In this document: piece by piece, positions 63,989-64,000 of the stretch | Numbering within the stretch: position 1 is the stretch's first letter | Layout: each line of letters begins with the position of its first letter | NCBI RefSeq assembly: GCF_025642255.1 | Contig: NZ_CP106759.1 | Coordinates: 833,501-897,500, forward strand | Length of the DNA stretch: 64,000 nt | Origin: Stenotrophomonas maltophilia | GTDB lineage: Bacteria; Pseudomonadota; Gammaproteobacteria; Xanthomonadales; Xanthomonadaceae | Reading direction: 5' to 3' | The notes under the pieces: generated by a model | Told to the model about the DNA's origin: nothing | What the model saw: the letters and a program-made list of their open reading frames with translations, nothing else | The model's database searches: none | Translations under genes and position numbers: made by a program

Positions 63989-64000
63989 GTGCCAGCAACG
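63985..64000 (+). CDS. Start of a gene after holB (5 codons visible)
   Basis: ATGAGTGCCAGCAACG begins at 63985, overlapping the holB TGA, with AAGGGGAAA 4-12 bases upstream. Only MSASN can be read. In Xanthomonads and Pseudomonas a PilZ-domain c-di-GMP effector gene often follows holB, so that is the likely identity, but nothing in these 16 bases proves it. Confidence 0.5.

Overview
This window is chromosomal DNA from a Stenotrophomonas species, most likely the S. maltophilia group (Gammaproteobacteria, Xanthomonadales). Three things point there. The DNA is GC-rich. Gene content and order are typical of Xanthomonadaceae: phoB-phoR-ppk1, tig-clpP-clpX-lon-hupB-ppiD, a waaC-like gene facing kdkA, and gdx-dnaX-ybaB-recR. 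Intergenic spaces carry many short imperfect palindromes headed by GTAG, the SMAG type of REP sequence described from S. maltophilia. No phage, transposase, integrase, CRISPR array or secretion cluster was seen. This is core genome with a few accessory genes and one possible tRNA-linked insertion scar.

Layout. 0-10.8 kb: tail of a DUF455 ferritin-like gene, an orphan DUF2235 hydrolase, a secreted M72-type zinc protease, lpxH, a PAP2 phosphatase with a GT4 glycosyltransferase, a large TonB-dependent receptor, and ppx. 10.8-15.4 kb: a repeat-rich spacer, then ppk1, phoR and phoB on the minus strand with a Pho box ahead of phoB, forming a phosphate and polyphosphate control unit. 15.4-21.6 kb: bepA, a monothiol-size glutaredoxin with an AhpD-like partner, NAD-type isocitrate dehydrogenase, a TauE/SafE exporter, a flavin reductase and a BI-1 membrane protein. 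21.7-23.5 kb: tRNA-Pro, Arg, His, Lys, Lys and Leu with a DUF2306 membrane protein. 23.7-33 kb: the proteostasis block tig-clpP-clpX-lon-hupB, tRNA-Val, four identical tRNA-Asp genes, then ppiD.

33-41.5 kb: mltD and gloB facing a YafS-like methyltransferase, rnhA and dnaQ; a PP2C phosphatase; tRNA-Ser(CGA); DUF6165; a lipopolysaccharide heptosyltransferase-like gene divergent from kdkA; an MBL hydrolase and an NTF2-like gene. 41.5-46.2 kb: the 4.5S SRP RNA (minus strand), a guanidine-II riboswitch ahead of the gdx/sugE exporter, a 60-bp direct repeat ending in tRNA-Ser(GGA), dnaX with an apparent frameshift, ybaB, recR and a HIT hydrolase. 46.2-52.5 kb: an slp/transglutaminase/DUF58/MoxR operon facing a GT39 transferase with an unusual C-terminal domain.

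52.5-64 kb: the fatty-acid and peptidoglycan/replication cluster maf-yceD-rpmF-fabH-(kinase-like gene)-fabD-fabG-acpP-fabF-pabB-mltG-tmk-holB, followed by the start of one more gene. It follows the E. coli order but lacks plsX, has a kinase-fold gene between fabH and fabD, and has a chorismate-using enzyme where E. coli has pabC.

Most worth checking: the dnaX frame break at a G6 run, the riboswitch in front of gdx, the catalytically degenerate kinase-like gene in the fab cluster, the duplicated tRNA-Ser 3' end, and the 100-bp palindrome between ppx and ppk1. I did not find a clearly new multi-gene system.
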